Of a stretch of 64,000 bases of DNA, positions 60,400 to 64,000 are shown in pieces. The DNA comes from Actinomadura violacea (lineage in GTDB: Bacteria > Actinomycetota > Actinomycetes > Streptosporangiales > Streptosporangiaceae). The first letter of the stretch is position 1. The number at the start of each line of letters is the position of its first letter. The DNA lies in NCBI RefSeq assembly GCF_017573465.1, contig NZ_JAGEPF010000032.1, forward strand, positions 62,001-126,000, written 5' to 3'. The notes beneath the pieces were generated by a model that was given only the letters and a program-made list of their open reading frames with translations, searched no databases and had not been told where the DNA came from. The position numbers and the translations under genes were made by a program.

Positions 60400-63300
60400 G
60401 CATGATCGATACGTTGTTCGGGCTGATCCCGGCGGCGTCGCGCGGGCAGCAGTGGGTGGCGAGGGACCTGCAGCTGGTCAACTGGGGCGGCTACGACGGG
60501 TATCACCGCATCCGGTTCGCCCCGGGCGCGACCCTGTTCAGCGGCGGTTCCGGGTCGGGCAAGTCGACGCTGATGGACTCCTACATCGCGTTGCTGATGC
60601 CGCACACCACGCCGTTCAACGGGGCGTCCAACGGCGGGGTGGTCGGCCGGCCGCGCGGCAAGGACCAGCGCAACATCCTCTCCTACGCGCGCGGGAAGCT
60701 CGACGAGTCGCGGGCGGACGGTGAGACCAGGATGCGCGTGCTGCGCGGGGACGGCCGCGACACCTGGTCGGCGATCGCGATGACCTGGGCGGACCCGAGC
60801 GGTGCGGTGTTCACCGCGCTCCGGGCCTGGTACGTGCCGTCGTCCGCGCGCACTCTCGACGATGTCGTCGCGGTCCGCGCCGTCCGCGACGACGCCTACG
60901 ACCTGCGCGAGCTGGACGGCCCGGCGGGCAGGAGGTTCGCCCGCGACGCGGTCGCCGCGACGGGCCTGACGTGCTTCGGCACCGACCGGGACTTCACCGC
61001 CCGGCTGCACACCGCGCTCGGCATCGGCGCCGCCGGGGACGGGCACAAGGCGGTCGGGCTGCTCGGCCGGATCCAGGCCGGCCAGCAGATCACCACGGTC
61101 GACGCGCTGTACAAGACGATGGTCCTGGAGGAGCCGTCCACCCTGGCCACGGCGGACGAGGTGGTGCAGCAGTTCGACGAGCTGTCCGGCACCCGGGAGC
61201 GGATGATCACCGCCCGCCGGCAGGTGCGGGCGCTGGCCCCGATCCGCGACCACCGGAAGGCCATCGACGACGCGGTGGCCCGGTTGCGGGTGATCGACGA
61301 CGTCGGATCGTTCACCGACCCGGCGTCGCCCGCGGCGCTGTGGCGGCACGAACGCCGGCTCGACCTGCTGCGCGCGGCAGAGGAGGACCTGACCCGGCGG
61401 CGCCGCCGGGCCGAGCAGGAGGTGGGGGAGACGTCCGCGCTGATCGGCGTGGCGGAGTCCCGGCGGGAGGCGCTGCTGGACACCCTGCGCGCGTCCGGCG
61501 GCGACCGGCTGGAGACCGCGCTCCGGGAGGTCCGCAATGTGGAGCGGCGGCTGGCCGACGCCGAACGCGGACGGGAGCGGCTGGGCCGGGCCCTGGGCGC
61601 CATCGGCACCGCCGTGTCGACCGGCGAGGACTTCGCCGCGCTGGTCGAGGCGGCGCGCCGGGCGCTGGCCGACTCCGAGGCCAGGAAGACCGCCCAGAAC
61701 GAGTTCGCGAAGGCGGCGGGGGAGGCCGCGGCCGCCGGACGCGAACTGGCCGGTCTGCGCGACGAGCGCGCGGCGGTCGAGGCCCGCCGCGGCAATATCC
61801 CCACCGACCTGCACGCCGCCCGCGATCGGCTGGCCGACGCCGCCGGGCTCACCTCCGACGACCTGCCGTTCGTCGGCGAGCTGATCGAGGTGCGCACGGA
61901 GTTCGAACCGTGGCGGGAGGCGTTCAACCTGGCGCTCGGCGGGTTCGCCACCCGGATGCTGATCGACATCGGCCGGCTGAACGCGTTCCGCGAGGCGATC
62001 AACGCGGTGAAGAACCCCCGCCGCATCCAGTTCGAAGGCGTCCGCACCGGCATGCGCGACGACGTCGGGCTGAACGACAGGACGCTCCCCGGCCGGCTCG
62101 ACTACCGGCCGTCGCCGTTCACCGCCTGGCTCAAGAGCGAACTCGTCCGCGGCTTCGACTTCGTCTGCGTCGAGACGCCCAAGCTGCTGATGCAGCACTC
62201 GAAGGCGCTCACGATCAGCGGCCAGACGTCGCAGGCCGGCCGGGGCGCGCACGGCGGCCACGGCCGGCCCAACCTGCTGGGGTTCAGCAACACCAGGCTG
62301 CTCGCCGACCTCGACGTCCGGATCGGGCACGCCCGGGAGCGCCGCGACGACGCCGTCGCGCGGGAGGCGGAGGCGCAGCAGACCCTCAACTCGTTCGAGG
62401 AGCGGCGCGCCGCCTACCAGGCCGTGACCGAACTGTCCTGGGAGCAGGTGGACGTCGGGTCCGTCACCGCCGAACGGGATCGCTGGCAGCAGGTCATCAC
62501 CGAGGTCCGCGAGGGCAACCCGGAGATCGACCGGCTGCAGCAGGAGGCGGAGGACCTCAGGCAGGAGGCGAAGGACCTGACCGAGCGCGTCGGCGGGCAG
62601 AAGCGGGAGCTGGACGGGCTCGAGAAGGAATGGGAATCGATCGTCGACGAGGTGGACGGCGCCCAGCGGGCGCTCGACACCGCCGCGGCGACCGGCACCG
62701 AGGTGAGCGCGGAGCACCGGGGCTACCTCACGGGACTGTTCGACGACGCCCCCGACGGCACCGGCCCGGCGGCCGCACTGAAGGAGTTCGACGCCGCGCA
62801 CCGTCGCGGCTTCGAACGGATGCGCGCCGACCGCACGTCGGCGGAGGAGGAGATCGGCCGGTCCCGCAAGGCGCTGCGGGACACGTTCTCGACGTTCGTC
62901 GAACGCTGGCCGAACCCGAACCTCGGCACCGAACCGGACGCCTCGTACCGCGACTTCGACCGGCTGCTCACCGATCTGGAGACCAGCGGCCTGCACGAAC
63001 TGGAGACGGAGTGGCGCGACAGCCTGCTCAAACTCTCCGGCAACGACCTGACCAGCCTGGACAGCGAGCTCGCCGCCGCGGTCCGGGAGATCCGCGACCG
63101 GATCGACCCGGTCAACCGGATCCTCGCCGAACTGCCGTTCGCCGACGACGGCCACCGGCTGCGCATCGACCCGCAGGAAAGCCACTCCGCGGTGCGCGCC
63201 CGGTTCCGCAAGGAGCTGCGCGACGTGCGCGCCGCCATCGACAAGGCGGCGACCGACGCCGACCGGGAGCGCGCCTACCACCGCATGGCCAAGGTGATCG

Positions 63301-63740
63301 ACCGCATCCGCCGCACCGCGCCCGATTTCGCCGACCTGGTCGACGTGCGCAACCACGTCCGGATCAGCGCGGAGAAATGCGACCTCGCCGGCGAGCACGT
63401 CGCGGTCTACGACCACATCGGAGAGAAGTCCGGCGGCGAGTCCCAGGAGCTGGTCGCGTTCATCGTCGGCGCCGCGCTGCGCTACCAGCTGGGCGACGCG
63501 GGCGCCGAACGCCCCCGCTACGCCCCCGTCTTCCTCGACGAGGCGCTGATCAAGGCGGACGCGCACTTCACCGGCCGGGCCATCGGCGCCTGGCGCGGGC
63601 TCGGCTTCCAGCTGGTCATCAGCGCCCCCAACGACAAGCACAGCGCGATCGAACCCCACGTGGACGCCGAATACGTGACCCTCAAGAACACCGAGGGGCG
63701 GTCATGGGCGAAACCCATCGTGGCGGTTCCCGACGCATGA
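60396..63740 (+). CDS. jetC: Wadjet JetC, SMC-like ATPase
   Basis: 1114 residues from ATG 60396. Walker A GGSGSGKST is at 50-58; the ABC signature is GEKSGGESQELVAF near 1009-1022; Walker B is APVFLDEALIKAD near 1042-1054. Between lie two long coiled-coil arms (about 280-520 and 660-900) and a hinge-like part with FNLALGGFATRMLIDIGRLN. The size and the head sequence match MukB-like JetC. With JetABD it extrudes DNA loops and detects small circular DNA. The stop overlaps the jetD start. Confidence 0.96.
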   Translation: MSMIDTLFGLIPAASRGQQWVARDLQLVNWGGYDGYHRIRFAPGATLFSGGSGSGKSTLMDSYIALLMPHTTPFNGASNGGVVGRPRGKDQRNILSYARGKLDESRADGETRMRVLRGDGRDTWSAIAMTWADPSGAVFTALRAWYVPSSARTLDDVVAVRAVRDDAYDLRELDGPAGRRFARDAVAATGLTCFGTDRDFTARLHTALGIGAAGDGHKAVGLLGRIQAGQQITTVDALYKTMVLEEPSTLATADEVVQQFDELSGTRERMITARRQVRALAPIRDHRKAIDDAVARLRVIDDVGSFTDPASPAALWRHERRLDLLRAAEEDLTRRRRRAEQEVGETSALIGVAESRREALLDTLRASGGDRLETALREVRNVERRLADAERGRERLGRALGAIGTAVSTGEDFAALVEAARRALADSEARKTAQNEFAKAAGEAAAAGRELAGLRDERAAVEARRGNIPTDLHAARDRLADAAGLTSDDLPFVGELIEVRTEFEPWREAFNLALGGFATRMLIDIGRLNAFREAINAVKNPRRIQFEGVRTGMRDDVGLNDRTLPGRLDYRPSPFTAWLKSELVRGFDFVCVETPKLLMQHSKALTISGQTSQAGRGAHGGHGRPNLLGFSNTRLLADLDVRIGHARERRDDAVAREAEAQQTLNSFEERRAAYQAVTELSWEQVDVGSVTAERDRWQQVITEVREGNPEIDRLQQEAEDLRQEAKDLTERVGGQKRELDGLEKEWESIVDEVDGAQRALDTAAATGTEVSAEHRGYLTGLFDDAPDGTGPAAALKEFDAAHRRGFERMRADRTSAEEEIGRSRKALRDTFSTFVERWPNPNLGTEPDASYRDFDRLLTDLETSGLHELETEWRDSLLKLSGNDLTSLDSELAAAVREIRDRIDPVNRILAELPFADDGHRLRIDPQESHSAVRARFRKELRDVRAAIDKAATDADRERAYHRMAKVIDRIRRTAPDFADLVDVRNHVRISAEKCDLAGEHVAVYDHIGEKSGGESQELVAFIVGAALRYQLGDAGAERPRYAPVFLDEALIKADAHFTGRAIGAWRGLGFQLVISAPNDKHSAIEPHVDAEYVTLKNTEGRSWAKPIVAVPDA

Positions 63741-64000
63741 CCCCCCGACTGATCACCCCGGCCGACGCGGTCGAGTCGCTGCGCCGCAAGGTCCACCAGA
63801 AGTGGGCGGCGGCCGTGTGCGCCGACCTCGGCGCCGGAGAACCGGTCACGTTCTCCGTCCCGCTCCGTCCCGGCGTTGCGACCGGTAGCGCGGTGTCGCG
63901 GATCGGGCACGCCGCCTGGCACGAGTGGCACATGCGCTGGCGTGAGTTCGCCGGCCGGCACACCGCGGGCGTGCTGATCGTCCGCAAGCCGGTGTCCGTC
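63737..64000 (+). CDS. jetD: Wadjet JetD, nuclease subunit (DUF3322/DUF2220), 5' part only
   Basis: The first 88 codons; the gene leaves the window on the right. From ATG 63737 (ATGA with the jetC stop) it reads MTPRLITPADAVESLRRKVH, the usual N-terminus of the DUF3322 part; WHEWHMRWREFAGRH follows. ATG 63704 with GAGGGGCGG upstream is an in-frame alternative that adds 11 residues. In Wadjet JetD is the Toprim-type nuclease that cuts trapped plasmids; that domain lies beyond the edge. Confidence 0.88.
   Translation, partial: MTPRLITPADAVESLRRKVHQKWAAAVCADLGAGEPVTFSVPLRPGVATGSAVSRIGHAAWHEWHMRWREFAGRHTAGVLIVRKPVSV

Noticed and set aside
60195..63659. 1154-codon minus-strand frame opposite jetC
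   Set aside because: Pure antisense shadow of jetC; composition is Arg/Ala/Val-rich without motifs.
58209..64000. Treating the SMC-like operon as a previously undescribed system
   Set aside because: Gene order and domains match the known type I Wadjet system exactly.

Overview
The window is very GC-rich, with strong G/C in third codon positions, many GTG starts, several probable leaderless transcripts and two F420-type (LLM) oxidoreductases. It also has a mycobacterial-type glucosyl-3-phosphoglycerate synthase, a RamB-type regulator and a fused trpEG. All of this points to a high-GC actinomycete chromosome. I would guess the Streptosporangiales (Actinomadura-like), but the genus is inference. 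I saw no rRNA, tRNA or CRISPR array.

From 1 to about 47.5 kb the genes are intact, densely packed and look like ordinary chromosomal metabolism and regulation. 1-9.1 kb: a class II aldolase (cut by the left edge) divergent from a PucR regulator, an F420-type oxidoreductase, an SMR exporter, an AraC regulator, an aldehyde dehydrogenase, a secreted peptidase-like hydrolase and two paralogous small proteins. 9.2-20.2 kb: a large membrane protein; an SsuABC-like ABC importer divergent from a DcuS/CitA-type two-component pair; and an ABC-2 exporter with two permeases. 20.2-26 kb: a secreted M1 aminopeptidase, isocitrate lyase (aceA) divergent from its probable regulator ramB, and gpgS. 26-30 kb: an acyl-CoA dehydrogenase and a TetR regulator whose upstream regions share operator-like palindromes, flanking a leucine-rich-repeat-variant protein. 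30-35.2 kb: a MctP-type monocarboxylate symporter with its DUF3311 partner, divergent from a trp leader peptide, attenuator and fused anthranilate synthase trpEG. 35-47.5 kb: SDR, MarR/MFS, WYL regulator, adenosine deaminase, DUF1266 protein, molybdopterin oxidoreductase, atypical ThyX, PaaI-type thioesterase and a LysE/LysR divergent pair.

From 47.5 to about 58 kb the character changes to a gene graveyard. It holds a frameshifted SGNH-hydrolase fragment fused to a transposase C-terminus, a sensor kinase without its phospho-acceptor segment, ISL3- and IS5-like transposase remnants, a PAS fragment, a frameshifted NERD protein, a DnaK substrate-binding fragment and an MFS/MMPL pseudogene with several frameshifts. 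Among these are a few intact genes: a MarR/YczE/F420-oxidoreductase unit, an alpha/beta hydrolase, a small Cys-rich exported peptide with its own terminator, and a phosphodiester glycosidase.

The right end (58.2 kb to the edge) is a type I Wadjet system, jetA-jetB-jetC-jetD, with stop/start overlaps; jetD is cut by the window edge. Wadjet is a known SMC-like anti-plasmid defence, so it is not a new system, but its position beside the decayed mobile DNA marks this as an accessory or defence hotspot. I found no convincing entirely novel multi-gene system. The least explained intact item is the small Cys-rich peptide at 53.5 kb.
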